NCBI RefSeq assembly: GCF_024741815.1
Contig: NZ_CP102951.1
Location: forward strand, 1,498,501 to 1,562,500
Reading direction: 5' to 3'
Length of the DNA: 64,000 nt
Origin: Pseudomonas sp. LS1212
Lineage (GTDB): Bacteria > Pseudomonadota > Gammaproteobacteria > Pseudomonadales > Pseudomonadaceae
The position numbers and the translations under genes are program-made. A model generated the notes under the pieces. The model was not told the DNA's origin. It was given only the letters and a program-made list of their open reading frames with translations, and searched no databases. Position 1 is the stretch's first letter. Each line of letters starts with the position of its first letter. Positions 1 to 11,361 of this stretch are shown piece after piece.

Positions 1-724
1 GTGTGGCCGAGAGAATCAGGTCGGTTTTCTTGCCGGCCTGGTCGAGCAAGTGCGCGCGAACCACGCGCAGGATCAGTTCGAAAAGAGTGCCGATCAGCAG
101 CCCGATCGCCAGTACCCAGAGAGTCGAGGTTGCCTGGTTGGGCACCACCCGATCATAGGTCTGCATCACGAACAGAGGCACCATCAGGCCCAGCAGGTTG
201 ATCGCCAGGCTGGCAAGAATGGCGTCACTGTAGAGCCAGCGGGACAATTTCAGGGTATCGCGAAACCAGGCTTCGACCCGTGGCATCAGCGGGGTGCGCA
301 AGTCTTCCAGTTCATGCCGGGGCCTGGCGAACAGGGCCTGGCCGCTGTAGGCAGCAGCCAGTTCCTCGCGACTGACCCATTGCTCGCCGCCCTCGGCTTC
401 ACAGGGCAGAATCAATGCCCGGCCGTCATCGCCCCAGCGTCTGAGCACGGCGCAGCGGCCGCCCTCAAGCAGTAGCAGGACGGGCAGGTTCAGCGTGGAA
501 ATGGCTTGCAGGTTACGCCGCAGCAGCCGCGCCTGCAGGCCGGCGCGCGCGGCCGCGCGGGGCAGGAGTTCGAGGCTCAGCCGCTGCTGCGCCAGCGGCA
601 GGCCGGCGCTCAGGCTGGCCCGGCTGACAGTGCAACCATGTAGCTTGCAGAGGATCAGCAGTCCATCGAGCAGCGGGTCATCGAAGCTCAGGCGAGGATC
701 CAGCACAGAGCTTGCAGGTTGCAT
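1..724 (-). CDS. LapB-type type I secretion ABC transporter, N-terminal part (partial)
   Basis: The gene reads leftwards and runs off the window edge, so only about the first 241 codons are present. They show a degenerate C39-peptidase-like N-terminal domain (roughly residues 1-135, no obvious catalytic cysteine pattern) and then the first membrane segments, with the stretch MQTYDRVVPNQATSTLWVLA typical of LapB/LssB-type permease-ATPases. The ATP-binding domain lies outside the window. Family members power export of large RTX adhesins through an inner-membrane/periplasmic/outer-membrane channel. It lies 36 bp downstream of the TolC-like gene on the same strand and near the divergent adhesin gene, so it is most likely the exporter of that adhesin. 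Confidence 0.85.
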   Translation of the reverse strand, partial: MQPASSVLDPRLSFDDPLLDGLLILCKLHGCTVSRASLSAGLPLAQQRLSLELLPRAAARAGLQARLLRRNLQAISTLNLPVLLLLEGGRCAVLRRWGDDGRALILPCEAEGGEQWVSREELAAAYSGQALFARPRHELEDLRTPLMPRVEAWFRDTLKLSRWLYSDAILASLAINLLGLMVPLFVMQTYDRVVPNQATSTLWVLAIGLLIGTLFELILRVVRAHLLDQAGKKTDLILSAT

Positions 725-760
725 GCTAGTCAAAATGGCTTACTCCAGCACAGTACAGCG

Positions 761-2119
761 TTATCTCATATCAGGCAGACGTGCTTCGCTTTTGACTTCG
801 GAACTGGCAATGGCTTCGACAGGCAGCACGACCTTCTGCTTGCTCAGCAGCTCGCCCATGTTGGCCAGCACCCGGTACATGGAGAACTCCTCGATGTAAC
901 GGACTTCCGTATAGCGGCGGTTGGCGTTGTAGAGCTCGTTTTCGCTGTCGAGCAGGTCGAGCAGGGTTCGTTGACCCAGGCCGAACTGGTCCTGGTAGGC
1001 CGCGCGTACCCGGGTGGAGGTTTCGGCGTATTCGCGGGCGGTCGGGGTTTGCAGCTTGGCGTTGCTCATCGCATTCCAGGCCAGTGACAAGTCTTCGTTG
1101 ACCTGGCGCAGGGCATTGTTGCGGATGTCCATCGCCTGATTGATCTTGTGCGCGTCGGATTGCAGGCGGGCCTTGTCGCTGCCGCCCTTGAACAGGTTGT
1201 AGGTCATCACGACGCCGGCACGCCAGTCGGTGTTGTTGTGGCCTTCTTCACCTTGCAGGTTGTTGTTGGCGCCCGTTGCAAGTTCTGCATCGAAGCGAGG
1301 GTAGAACGGCGACTTGGCGACTTCGTATTGTTTCTCGGCTGCCTGCACATCAGCCTGGGCCGATTTCAGGTAGGGGTTGTTTGCAAGCATGCCCTGGCGT
1401 GCGTCGGAAAGGTCGACGGGTATTTCCCCCTTGATCGAGGCAGGTGATTCCAACTCATCGGGCATGCGCCCGGTGACGCTGAAAAAGTTGGCCTCGGCGT
1501 CTGCCAGGTCGACCTGGGCGGTATAGTAGTTGTTCTCGGCCAGGGCGCGACGGGCCTTGGATTGGTCCAGGTCGGCGTTGCTGCCCACCCCACGCTCGCT
1601 GCGCAGGCCGATCTGGTCGTTGACGCGCAAATGCGCTTGCAGGTTGTTCTTGGCCAGAGTCACCAGTTCGCGACGCTTGAGCACCTCCAGGTAAACCTCG
1701 ATGGTGCGCAGCGCCAGGCTTTCTGATGTGGCTTGCACATAGTACGCGCGCGAATTGACCACCGCTTCCGTACGGCCGACCTCGTTTGGCGTGTTGAAAC
1801 CGTCGAACAGCATTTGCCGCAAGCGCAGTTCCGATTGGGTGTAGTTCAGTGTTTCCTTGTTGTGGTTCCCCAGGGCGCGAGTGTTCAGGTTATCCGATCT
1901 TTCCCGGCCATAGCCGGCAAACAGGTCGACGCTTGGGTAGTAGCCCCCTTTTGCTACCTTCACCTCCTCATCTGCAGACAGTCGGCTGTTTACGTTGGCA
2001 TGGATTTCAGGATGGTTGTCCAGGGTGCTCTGTATGGCTTGGGATAGCGACATGGCTTGTGCTTCAGCGCAGGCCATCGCGAATAGAACCGCACTGCAGA
2101 TGGGGGTCAAAACGCGCAT
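761..2119 (-). CDS. lapE: TolC-family outer membrane protein (LapE/AggA-like)
   Basis: This 452-residue protein is the outer-membrane channel of a type I secretion system. It has a signal peptide (MRVLTPICSAVLFAMACAEA), then SLSQAIQSTLDNHPEI, the usual start of the TolC helical repeat, and two internally repeated halves rich in long helices. The ATG at 2119 is chosen over an upstream in-frame start because AGGGAG lies about 7 nt before it and it gives a proper signal peptide. It heads an operon with the LapB-like ATPase and is divergent from the adhesin. A membrane-fusion (LapC) gene is expected beyond the window edge. The symbol lapE is by family and location; mapE is an alternative if this is a Map-type system. 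Confidence 0.85.
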   Translation of the reverse strand: MRVLTPICSAVLFAMACAEAQAMSLSQAIQSTLDNHPEIHANVNSRLSADEEVKVAKGGYYPSVDLFAGYGRERSDNLNTRALGNHNKETLNYTQSELRLRQMLFDGFNTPNEVGRTEAVVNSRAYYVQATSESLALRTIEVYLEVLKRRELVTLAKNNLQAHLRVNDQIGLRSERGVGSNADLDQSKARRALAENNYYTAQVDLADAEANFFSVTGRMPDELESPASIKGEIPVDLSDARQGMLANNPYLKSAQADVQAAEKQYEVAKSPFYPRFDAELATGANNNLQGEEGHNNTDWRAGVVMTYNLFKGGSDKARLQSDAHKINQAMDIRNNALRQVNEDLSLAWNAMSNAKLQTPTAREYAETSTRVRAAYQDQFGLGQRTLLDLLDSENELYNANRRYTEVRYIEEFSMYRVLANMGELLSKQKVVLPVEAIASSEVKSEARLPDMR

Positions 2120-2695
2120 TAATACATCTCCCTGATTCGTATGGTGCGCTGCATTCGCCAAAAAAATGACGAAAATTCTGGTCAAACCGTTTCAGGCTTG
2201 TAACAACAGAGCTAAGAACATCTTTTGCGCGACCCAAGAAGAATTTCTCATAAGGGTTATGCGAAAAAAAACTTATGTGCCCTCCGAAATCCGAGACACT
2301 GTTCTTTACCCTACAACCCGATTTAGGAAGCTTTAGGGGGCTTTCACGGGTAGCAGGAAAGTTCAATGTTTTTTGCAGCATAGGGCGGAGAAGTAGCGAA
2401 GGGGATGGAATGGTAGGGCCTCTGGTGACAAAAAATTGTCACTTTAAACGCCGGCAGGCCCTGTCGTGACTTCACTGGAAGGCTGTCGAAAGGGATGAAA
2501 TTGATTTGACTGGAGTTTGTCCCGGAAAAAAGAAGCCACCAGATTCAGGTAGGGCGAGCGTTGCCCGCGATGTGACGCACCTTCACCTTCGGTGAGGGTG
2601 TTTGTTCATCCGGTTTCCAGCCACACCTCCCTGCGATGCCGAGGGCGCTTTCTCTGCAAAAACCGGATGTTTTATCGGCAGTGGGAGAAATGCGC
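2120..2695. promoter_or_regulatory. Divergent promoter region between lapE-like and adhesin genes
   Basis: About 575 bp lie between the two divergent starts and hold no convincing gene. An 18-bp sequence with perfect 7-bp inverted arms and an A-rich centre (GTGACAAAAAATTGTCAC, 2425-2442) looks like an operator. A 9-bp stem with a 3-nt loop at 2579-2599 has no following T run, so it is more likely a leader structure than a terminator. The left third is AT-rich compared with the coding DNA. I cannot place promoters with certainty. Confidence 0.5.
2425..2442. promoter_or_regulatory. Perfect palindrome, candidate operator
   Basis: GTGACAA and TTGTCAC flank four A residues, a compact dyad of the size bound by dimeric regulators. 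It lies about 250 bp before the adhesin start. The cognate regulator is not identifiable from the sequence. Confidence 0.4.
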
Positions 2696-5600
2696 ATGGC
2701 TAAGTTAATCGGCGTGGTCAGTAAAGTGCTCGGCCAGGTGTTTGCAGTGGCCAACGACGGCACCCGTCGCGCGCTGGTCGAGGGCGACCGATTGTTTGCC
2801 GGCGAACAACTGGAAACCGGTGCGACCGGTGCCGTCGCGGTTCATCTGCAAAATGGCGCAGAGCTGACCCTGGGCCGCGAAAGCAGCCTGCATCTGTCCT
2901 CCGATCTGCTTGCCAAGAGTGCACCACCTGCCGTCAACACGGACGCCGCCCCGCCCAGCCAGGATCAGTTGACAGATGTCGAGCAGATCCAGAAGGCCAT
3001 TGCCGCAGGCGGTGACCCCACCCAGGAGGCCGAAGCGACGGCAGCAGGCCCCGGCGGCAATGGCTCCGCGGCCGGTGGCGGGCACAATGTCGTCATGCTC
3101 AGCGAGGTGGGCGGGCGTGTCGACCCCGTCATCGGCTTCCCGACGGCGGGCTTGAACGGCACTGCCGATATCCCCGACCGTTGGGTCGCTGAAAACAGCC
3201 ACTTGCCAGAGCAGGCCGCTCCCCCTGTGGTCAACAATCCCGTAACCCTCGATGGCCTGGCAATGGAGGGGGGGGAAGTGACGGTCAACGAGGCCAATCT
3301 CCCGGATGGCTCGGCTAAAGACCCTGGAACGCTGACGCAGGTCGGTACCTTCACGGTGAAGGCCCCGGACGGGGTCTTCAATCTCAACGTCGGCGGCATC
3401 AATGTCATCACCGGCGGGGTCGTCAGCGGTGTCGGCCAGTCGATCACCACCAGCCTGGGCAATACGCTGACCATTACCGGCTATGACCCCGCGACCGGAG
3501 TGGTCAGCTACTACTACACCCTGGCGGTTACTGACACTCATCCGGCAGGCAACGGTGCCAACACCGTCAGCGAGAGCATCAAGGTCGTGGCCAGCGACGC
3601 CAATGGCGATGTGACCAACGGCTCGCTGGACATCAATGTGGTCGACGATGTTCCGAATGCCATCGACGATACGAATGCGCACGTGGCTTCCGAGAACCTG
3701 ACGACGCTGACCGGCAACGTGTTCAGCAACGATGTCCAGGGCGCCGACCGACTCGCAAACCCCATCACCCCCGGCACCTATATCGGCACCTACGGCACCC
3801 TGAAGCTGGCTGCCGATGGCAGTTACACCTATACCCTGAACAGCGCGGACCCCGATTTCCTTGCCCTGCAGGGCGGCGCAAAGGGGGCGGAGACCTTTAC
3901 CTACACCCTTCGGGATGCCGATGGCGACACCAGCACCGCCGACCTCGTGCTGCAAGTCCACAACAACAATGACCCGGTCATAATCAAAGGGCTGAATGTC
4001 GCCTGTGGGGAATTGACGGTCAACGAGCAGAACCTCTGCAATGGCAGCGACCCTGATGCGGCGGCACTGACCCAGTCCGGCACCTTCACCGTGACCGCTG
4101 CCGACGGCCTGCAAAGCCTGACCGTTGGCGGCATCAACGTCATCAGCGGCGGCGTGGCGCAGGGTTTCCCGCAATCGATCCAGACCGGCCTGGGCAATAC
4201 CCTCACCATCACCGGCTACAACCCGACCACCGGCGTGGTCAGTTACAGCTACACCTTGCTGGACAATGAAAAGCATCCGAATGGCCATGGCAGCAACACC
4301 CTCAGCGAGCATTTCAACGTCGTCGCCACCGATACCGATGGCAGTTCGGCCAGCGGCAAGCTTGATGTCAATATCGTCGACGATCTGCCCAAGGCCCGCG
4401 CGGATTGGGCAGAGGTTGACGAGGGCCAGAGCATCAGCGGCAATGTGCTGCACAACGACACGCTGGGTGCCGACGACCCTGGCTGCAACGTGGTGATCGG
4501 CGTGCGGGCCGGCGGCAACACCTCGACCCATGCCAGCGGCTCGCTCAATACCGAAGTGCACGGTAAATACGGCACCTTGACCCTGGATGCCCAGGGCAAT
4601 GCCACTTACCACGCCAACCCGGACGCGGTTGGCGTCGCAGGTGCGAAGGACGTGTTCACCTACACCATCCGCGATGCCGATGGGGACAAAAGCACCACGA
4701 CCATTACCATTGACGTGCAGAACACTTGCTTCGACGATCGGCCGCAGGTTATCTCCAGCGAGCGCTCGGTGACCGCGAACCAGGTGGACTCCAATTTGCT
4801 GTTGATCATTGACGTCTCGGGCAGCATGGCCGATGACTCCGGCGTCAGGGATCTGTCACGGCTGGAACTGGCCAAGGAGACCATCGGTCTCTTGCTCGAC
4901 AAGTACGAGGGCATGGGTGATGTGAAGGTCCAGATCGTCACATTCAGCACTCATGCGCAGGAGCAGAGCTCAGTCTGGGTTTCTGTCGCGGACGCCAAGA
5001 ACATCATCAGCGACCTTGAAGCCTATGGCGACACCAACTATGACGCCGCCGTCGATGCGGGGCAGGATGCCTTCGACACGGCCGGCAAAATCGCTGGCGC
5101 GCAGAACATCGGCTACTTTTTCTCCGACGGTATTCCGACCTCGGGCCACGCCATTGGCACGAAGGACGAAGCCCAGTGGAAGAAATTCCTCGAGGCCAAC
5201 GACATCAAGTCGTACGCGATCGGCCTGGGAGAAGGGAGCGACAGCGGCAAACTCAATCCACTGGCCTACGATGGCAGTACCGGCACCAATACCGATTCAA
5301 CGGTAGTGACCGACCTCAATGCGCTGGGCCAGGTGCTGTCCGGCACTGTCCAGGGCTCGCCGATTACCGGCAGCCTGATGAGTGGCGGCACCTTTGGTGC
5401 CGACGGCGGCTTCATCAAGTCACTGATCATCGATGGCACGACCTACACCTACGATCCGAAGGGCAATGGCAATACGGGCTCGTATTCGGCTACCGGCGGC
5501 ATCGACAAGGGGGCCTTCGATACATCCACCAATACCTTCAACGTCAAGAGCAGCAGCGGCGGGTCGCTACAGGTCGACATGGATACCGGGGAATTCACCT

Positions 5601-7204
5601 ATACCCCGCCCAAGGCCACCGGCTCGGCGATCAAGGAAACCTTCGGCTTCGTGGCCAGCGACAACGATGGCGACCTGGACAGCGCGCAGCTGGTGATCAA
5701 CGTCAACGCCAATGCAGCGCCGGTGGCAGGTGCCGACCACATCATCACCAATCTGTTGTCGTCGCAAATCAGCGTTCCGGCCGAAGCCCTGCTGGCCAAT
5801 GACAGCGATGCCAATGGCGACCCGTTGAGTGCCACGCCGACTACGTTCACTACCGGCTGGGAGGCCAAGGGGGCCGACTTATCGGTGGGCAACAATAAGC
5901 CCACCATCGGCTTCAATGGCCTCGGCAGTACGAGCAGCCAACTGTTCAAGGACCTCGATCGCAGCGATTTCAAAGGCCCGGCCGGGTCGATGGCTGCTGC
6001 CCTGATCGTCAGTGGTTATCTGGGACAGGTGGGCGCCACCAATGGCGAGGACTACATCACCGTTGACCTGGCCAAGGGTGAAAGGCTTGCTCTGAGCCAT
6101 GACCGAGGCGACAAAATCAGCATGGCCTGGAAGCTGGCCGATGGCAGCTATCACACGATCGCCAGCGGCTCGGACTTCCTTGCCGAAGAGGGCGGGCGTT
6201 ACACCATACATGTCAGCAACGTGAGCAACCCCATCGGTAACACCAACAACGCCGAAGCCTACAGGTTGACGATGACCATCGATTACAGCGGGGCGGATAA
6301 CACACCGGATGCACACGGCACCTATAGCGTCAGCGATGGTCACAATGGCAGTGCCGTCGGCGATGTCACGATCAGCTACCAGGCTGGCAACTCACTGACG
6401 GGCACCGCAGGCGCCGACACCCTGTTGGCTGGCAATGGCGACGATATCCTCGACGGCGGCGACGGCAAGGACGTGCTCAGCGGGGGGGAAGGCAATGACC
6501 AACTCCACGGTGGAAATAACGACGATCTGCTGATCGGTGGGGCAGGCAATGATCTGATCGATGGCGGTGACGGCAGTGATACCGCCAGTTATGCCAATGC
6601 CGGTTCCGCGGTGAGCGTCAATCTATCGTTGGCGGGGCAGCAGAACACCATTGGGGCAGGGCTTGATACGCTGCTGTCGGTCGAGAACCTGATGGGCTCC
6701 AGCCATAACGACACCCTCACCGGCAATGGCAGCAACAATGTCATCAATGGGGGGCTGGGTAATGACATTCTCGATGGGCTCGGTGCCGACGACCTACTGA
6801 TCGGCGGGCGTGGCGACGATACCCTGACCGGCGGCGCGGGCAGTGATGTCTTCCAGTGGCAGCCGGGCAATAGCGGCCATGATCGGGTGACCGATTTCAC
6901 CCCGGGCACCGATCGGCTGGATCTGTCGCAATTGCTTCAGGGCGAGAATGCGTCATCGGCCTCCCTGGATGACTACCTGCACTTCAAGGTCACCGGTACC
7001 GGCAGTGACGTGGTCTCGACCATCGAGGTCAGTGCGGTGGCGGGGGCGAGCCCGACCCAGACCATCGACCTGGCGGGGGTCAACCTGGCTGCTCAATATG
7101 GCGTGACAGCCGGTACCGGCGGGGTGGTCGCTGCAGGGGCCGATACGGCGACCATTATCAACGGAATGCTCAATGACCATACGCTGAAGGTTGATACGGT
7201 CTGA
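2696..7204 (+). CDS. LapA/MapA-like RTX adhesin with retention module and LapG cleavage motif
   Basis: This 1,502-residue surface adhesin is probably secreted by the adjacent type I system. Residues 1-130 form the LapA-type retention module, which plugs the outer-membrane channel, and contain TAAG at 115-118, the motif cut by the protease LapG. Two similar ~245-residue units (about 180-425 and 427-675) carry VCBS/cadherin-like repeats. A von Willebrand A domain starts near 698, with the metal-binding motif DVSGS at 706-710. Glycine-aspartate RTX calcium repeats occur at about 1235-1297 and 1340-1385, before a C-terminal secretion signal. The ATG at 2696 has GGGAG 8 nt upstream; a start at 2690 is too close to it. 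It is far shorter than LapA, which exceeds 5,000 residues in P. putida. LapD and LapG are not in this window. Confidence 0.9.
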   Translation: MAKLIGVVSKVLGQVFAVANDGTRRALVEGDRLFAGEQLETGATGAVAVHLQNGAELTLGRESSLHLSSDLLAKSAPPAVNTDAAPPSQDQLTDVEQIQKAIAAGGDPTQEAEATAAGPGGNGSAAGGGHNVVMLSEVGGRVDPVIGFPTAGLNGTADIPDRWVAENSHLPEQAAPPVVNNPVTLDGLAMEGGEVTVNEANLPDGSAKDPGTLTQVGTFTVKAPDGVFNLNVGGINVITGGVVSGVGQSITTSLGNTLTITGYDPATGVVSYYYTLAVTDTHPAGNGANTVSESIKVVASDANGDVTNGSLDINVVDDVPNAIDDTNAHVASENLTTLTGNVFSNDVQGADRLANPITPGTYIGTYGTLKLAADGSYTYTLNSADPDFLALQGGAKGAETFTYTLRDADGDTSTADLVLQVHNNNDPVIIKGLNVACGELTVNEQNLCNGSDPDAAALTQSGTFTVTAADGLQSLTVGGINVISGGVAQGFPQSIQTGLGNTLTITGYNPTTGVVSYSYTLLDNEKHPNGHGSNTLSEHFNVVATDTDGSSASGKLDVNIVDDLPKARADWAEVDEGQSISGNVLHNDTLGADDPGCNVVIGVRAGGNTSTHASGSLNTEVHGKYGTLTLDAQGNATYHANPDAVGVAGAKDVFTYTIRDADGDKSTTTITIDVQNTCFDDRPQVISSERSVTANQVDSNLLLIIDVSGSMADDSGVRDLSRLELAKETIGLLLDKYEGMGDVKVQIVTFSTHAQEQSSVWVSVADAKNIISDLEAYGDTNYDAAVDAGQDAFDTAGKIAGAQNIGYFFSDGIPTSGHAIGTKDEAQWKKFLEANDIKSYAIGLGEGSDSGKLNPLAYDGSTGTNTDSTVVTDLNALGQVLSGTVQGSPITGSLMSGGTFGADGGFIKSLIIDGTTYTYDPKGNGNTGSYSATGGIDKGAFDTSTNTFNVKSSSGGSLQVDMDTGEFTYTPPKATGSAIKETFGFVASDNDGDLDSAQLVINVNANAAPVAGADHIITNLLSSQISVPAEALLANDSDANGDPLSATPTTFTTGWEAKGADLSVGNNKPTIGFNGLGSTSSQLFKDLDRSDFKGPAGSMAAALIVSGYLGQVGATNGEDYITVDLAKGERLALSHDRGDKISMAWKLADGSYHTIASGSDFLAEEGGRYTIHVSNVSNPIGNTNNAEAYRLTMTIDYSGADNTPDAHGTYSVSDGHNGSAVGDVTISYQAGNSLTGTAGADTLLAGNGDDILDGGDGKDVLSGGEGNDQLHGGNNDDLLIGGAGNDLIDGGDGSDTASYANAGSAVSVNLSLAGQQNTIGAGLDTLLSVENLMGSSHNDTLTGNGSNNVINGGLGNDILDGLGADDLLIGGRGDDTLTGGAGSDVFQWQPGNSGHDRVTDFTPGTDRLDLSQLLQGENASSASLDDYLHFKVTGTGSDVVSTIEVSAVAGASPTQTIDLAGVNLAAQYGVTAGTGGVVAAGADTATIINGMLNDHTLKVDTV

Positions 7205-7233
7205 TAACGCGTTCGCAGGCGTAGGGTTTCAAA

Positions 7234-7376
7234 ATCGCCGGGGAGCCCCTGCGGGGCTCCAGCGTCGCAGCGGCGCACCGAGCCTTCGGCAGCGGCTACA
7301 AGTGTTCGGCTCACCGCGGTCGGCGTAGCCGCTGCCGCCAGGCTGCGCTGGAGTCCCGAAGGGACTCCCCGGCGAT
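7234..7376. repeat. Large inverted REP-type repeat after the adhesin
   Basis: The outer arms ATCGCCGGGGAG (7234-7245) and CTCCCCGGCGAT (7365-7376) are exact reverse complements. They enclose further paired segments, including two copies of a gtagccgctgccg-type REP core in opposite orientation. A single half of the same family recurs at about 29652-29693. It fills the gap between the convergent adhesin and DUF454 genes and may stop transcription from both sides. Confidence 0.75.
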
Positions 7377-7395
7377 CTCGAGCTCAGGCACCGTG

Positions 7396-7812
7396 TCAGG
7401 ATTGTTTGTGCAACGGTTGTCGCAAGGTCTTTTGCCGCAGGATGTAGATCGTCACCAGCACTGCCGTGGTCAGCATGAGCCCGCGTGCCCAGGGCAGCGG
7501 TACCAGGTAGCAGGACAGGCCGATGCTCGGCCACATCAGGCCAATGGCGTAGACCTTGCCCTTGAGCGGTATGCCCTGGCCTCTGAGGTAGCCGGCGATC
7601 CATGGGCCCAGGCGGGGGTGGCTGGTCAGCCAATGGTAGAACCGCGGCGAGCTTCTGGCGAAGCAGGCAGCGGCCAGGAGCAGAAAAGGCGTTGTCGGCA
7701 ATACCGGCAGGAAGATACCGATCACCCCCAATGCCACGCTCAGCCAGCCGATACTCAGCAGGACGTAGCGCAGCAGCCGGGGCCGGTTCGGGTGTGCCGT
7801 GTCCGGCGCCAT
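7396..7812 (-). CDS. DUF454 (YbaN-like) inner membrane protein
   Basis: This small membrane protein of about 138 residues has an N-terminal hydrophobic segment followed by LPVLPTTPFLLLAAACFARS, the hallmark of DUF454/YbaN proteins, and two more hydrophobic stretches near the C terminus. The function of the family is unknown. An upstream in-frame start at 7869 would overlap the YecA-like gene; the ATG at 7812 leaves a gap of only 10 bp after that gene's stop, which suggests co-transcription. The ribosome site before it is weak, so the start is uncertain. Confidence 0.8.
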   Translation of the reverse strand: MAPDTAHPNRPRLLRYVLLSIGWLSVALGVIGIFLPVLPTTPFLLLAAACFARSSPRFYHWLTSHPRLGPWIAGYLRGQGIPLKGKVYAIGLMWPSIGLSCYLVPLPWARGLMLTTAVLVTIYILRQKTLRQPLHKQS

Positions 7813-7822
7813 CGGCGCAGAC

Positions 7823-8410
7823 TCAGTGATGACGAGGCTTGAGTATCGCAGGCTTCTCGTCGGGCGCATTGCACAGCAGGTACAGGGCCGTCAGTGCTTC
7901 CGGGATCTGCACGATCATGTCGTCCATCAGGTTGGCATCGGCGGCGATGTCGGAGAACTCTGGCTGTTCGTCGAACAGACCGGAGCCGACCATGATCGGC
8001 AGGAGCATTTCGCTGACTTCGTCTTCGGCGGTTTCGAACCAGGCCGCTTCACGCAGGAAGACCCCTTCCATGAAGCCGATGCACCAGCCACGCAGGTCCG
8101 AATCGTCCGGGTCTTCGCCCAGGTCCAGTTCGCACGGCAGCTCGAACTCTTCATCGCTGGCCAACTGGCGGGCAATGTGGGCCTTGAGCAGGATCAGGGT
8201 GGCTTCGATCTCCTCGCGTTGAGCATCACTACTGTAATGCGGCTCTTCGGCGAACAGGGCGTCGATCCATTCACGCTCCGGGACGGCTTCCGAGCAGATC
8301 GACAATGCGGTCAGGTAGCCGTGAGCGGCAACATAGTCCAGCGCCTCATCATGCAGCTCGTCGGCGTCGAGGAAGGCTTGCAGGCGGTGTAATTGCTCAG
8401 CGAAGGACAT
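7823..8410 (-). CDS. YecA/YgfB family protein (UPF0149)
   Basis: This acidic 195-residue protein matches the UPF0149 family across its length, with the typical GWCIGFMEGVFLREAAW core (about 107-123) and a helical N-terminal part. It lacks the C-terminal SEC-C zinc motif seen in some YecA proteins, so it is closer to YgfB-type proteins. No enzymatic role is established for the family. It is divergent from recQ and probably co-transcribed with the DUF454 gene that follows. Confidence 0.8.
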   Translation of the reverse strand: MSFAEQLHRLQAFLDADELHDEALDYVAAHGYLTALSICSEAVPEREWIDALFAEEPHYSSDAQREEIEATLILLKAHIARQLASDEEFELPCELDLGEDPDDSDLRGWCIGFMEGVFLREAAWFETAEDEVSEMLLPIMVGSGLFDEQPEFSDIAADANLMDDMIVQIPEALTALYLLCNAPDEKPAILKPRHH

Positions 8411-8540
8411 TAAAAGGCTACCTTGGGGAATATTTGATAGTGAATTCTAGGCCTTGTTGAGGGCTCTGCGCCACCTGTGCGGTGAACAATGCACTTGCCG
8501 ACGGCCCGTCGCCGACGCCCTGCGCCCTTGATCGCTCGGG

Positions 8541-8546
8541 TATAAT
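8541..8546 (+). promoter_or_regulatory. Likely -10 element of the recQ promoter
   Basis: TATAAT sits 131 bp before the chosen recQ start. No good -35 lies 16-18 bp upstream. The leader includes a small hairpin (about 8599-8614). Confidence 0.45.
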
Positions 8547-8676
8547 GCCGCGCCTTTGCTGCAAGTCCCTGTATCGAAACGGGCTTTGCAAAGGTCGCTT
8601 ACGCACTTTTTCGTGCGGCGAGGAAAGTTTTCATCCAGCCTGTGGCAAGGATGGTTCTGCGATTTTTGGAGTTTAT

Positions 8677-10806
<2,130 letters not shown>

Positions 10807-10923
10807 AGGGGCAGTTTGCAATCATTTCTAACTATTGTCAGACAAAGTATCCAGGCAGAGTCTTGCCTCTGAGGCAGGGGCATGGTTAGCTGCCTATTAA
10901 TTAGTTCTGATGATGAGTTTGCT

Positions 10924-11358
10924 ATGCCGTTGATTGACCAACACCGTTTCGGGATGCAATTGGCCCACATGTCCCGGGGCTGGCGTGCCGAACTGGACCG
11001 GCGTCTTGCCGGCCTGGGCTTGTCCCAGGCACGCTGGCTGGTACTGTTGCACCTGGCGCGTTTCGAAGAATCTCCCACGCAGCGTGAACTGGCGCAGAGT
11101 GTTGGCGTCGAAGGTCCCACGCTGGCGCGATTGCTCGACAGCCTGGAGTCTCAGGGTTTGGTGCGCCGGCAGGCGGTACTGGAGGACCGGCGGGCAAAAA
11201 AGATCCTCTTGAGCCCTTCGGCCAAACCCTTGATCGAGCAGATCGAAACCATTGCCAATGCGTTGCGGGTGGAATTGTTCAATGGCATCGACGAGGAAGA
11301 GTTGCGTATCACCATGCGGGTGCACGCACGTATTCTGGCCAATCTGGAGAAGTCCTGA
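10924..11358 (+). CDS. MarR-family transcriptional regulator
   Basis: This 144-residue winged-helix regulator has the MarR core: QRELAQSVGVEGPTLARLLD (recognition helix, about 60-80) followed by the wing with LEDRRAKKILL. The start at 10924 is chosen because PLIDQHRFGMQLAHMSR is the usual beginning of the group; a longer frame from 10882 is less likely. Its stop lies only 3 bp before the next gene, so the two are translationally linked. Its targets are unknown, and no inverted operator was evident upstream. Confidence 0.85.
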   Translation: MPLIDQHRFGMQLAHMSRGWRAELDRRLAGLGLSQARWLVLLHLARFEESPTQRELAQSVGVEGPTLARLLDSLESQGLVRRQAVLEDRRAKKILLSPSAKPLIEQIETIANALRVELFNGIDEEELRITMRVHARILANLEKS

Positions 11359-11361
11359 GTT

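Noticed and set aside
2705..4612. A 635-codon open frame antisense to the adhesin gene
   Set aside because: It mirrors the repeat structure of the adhesin in a GC-rich third-position pattern, with no start site or family match.
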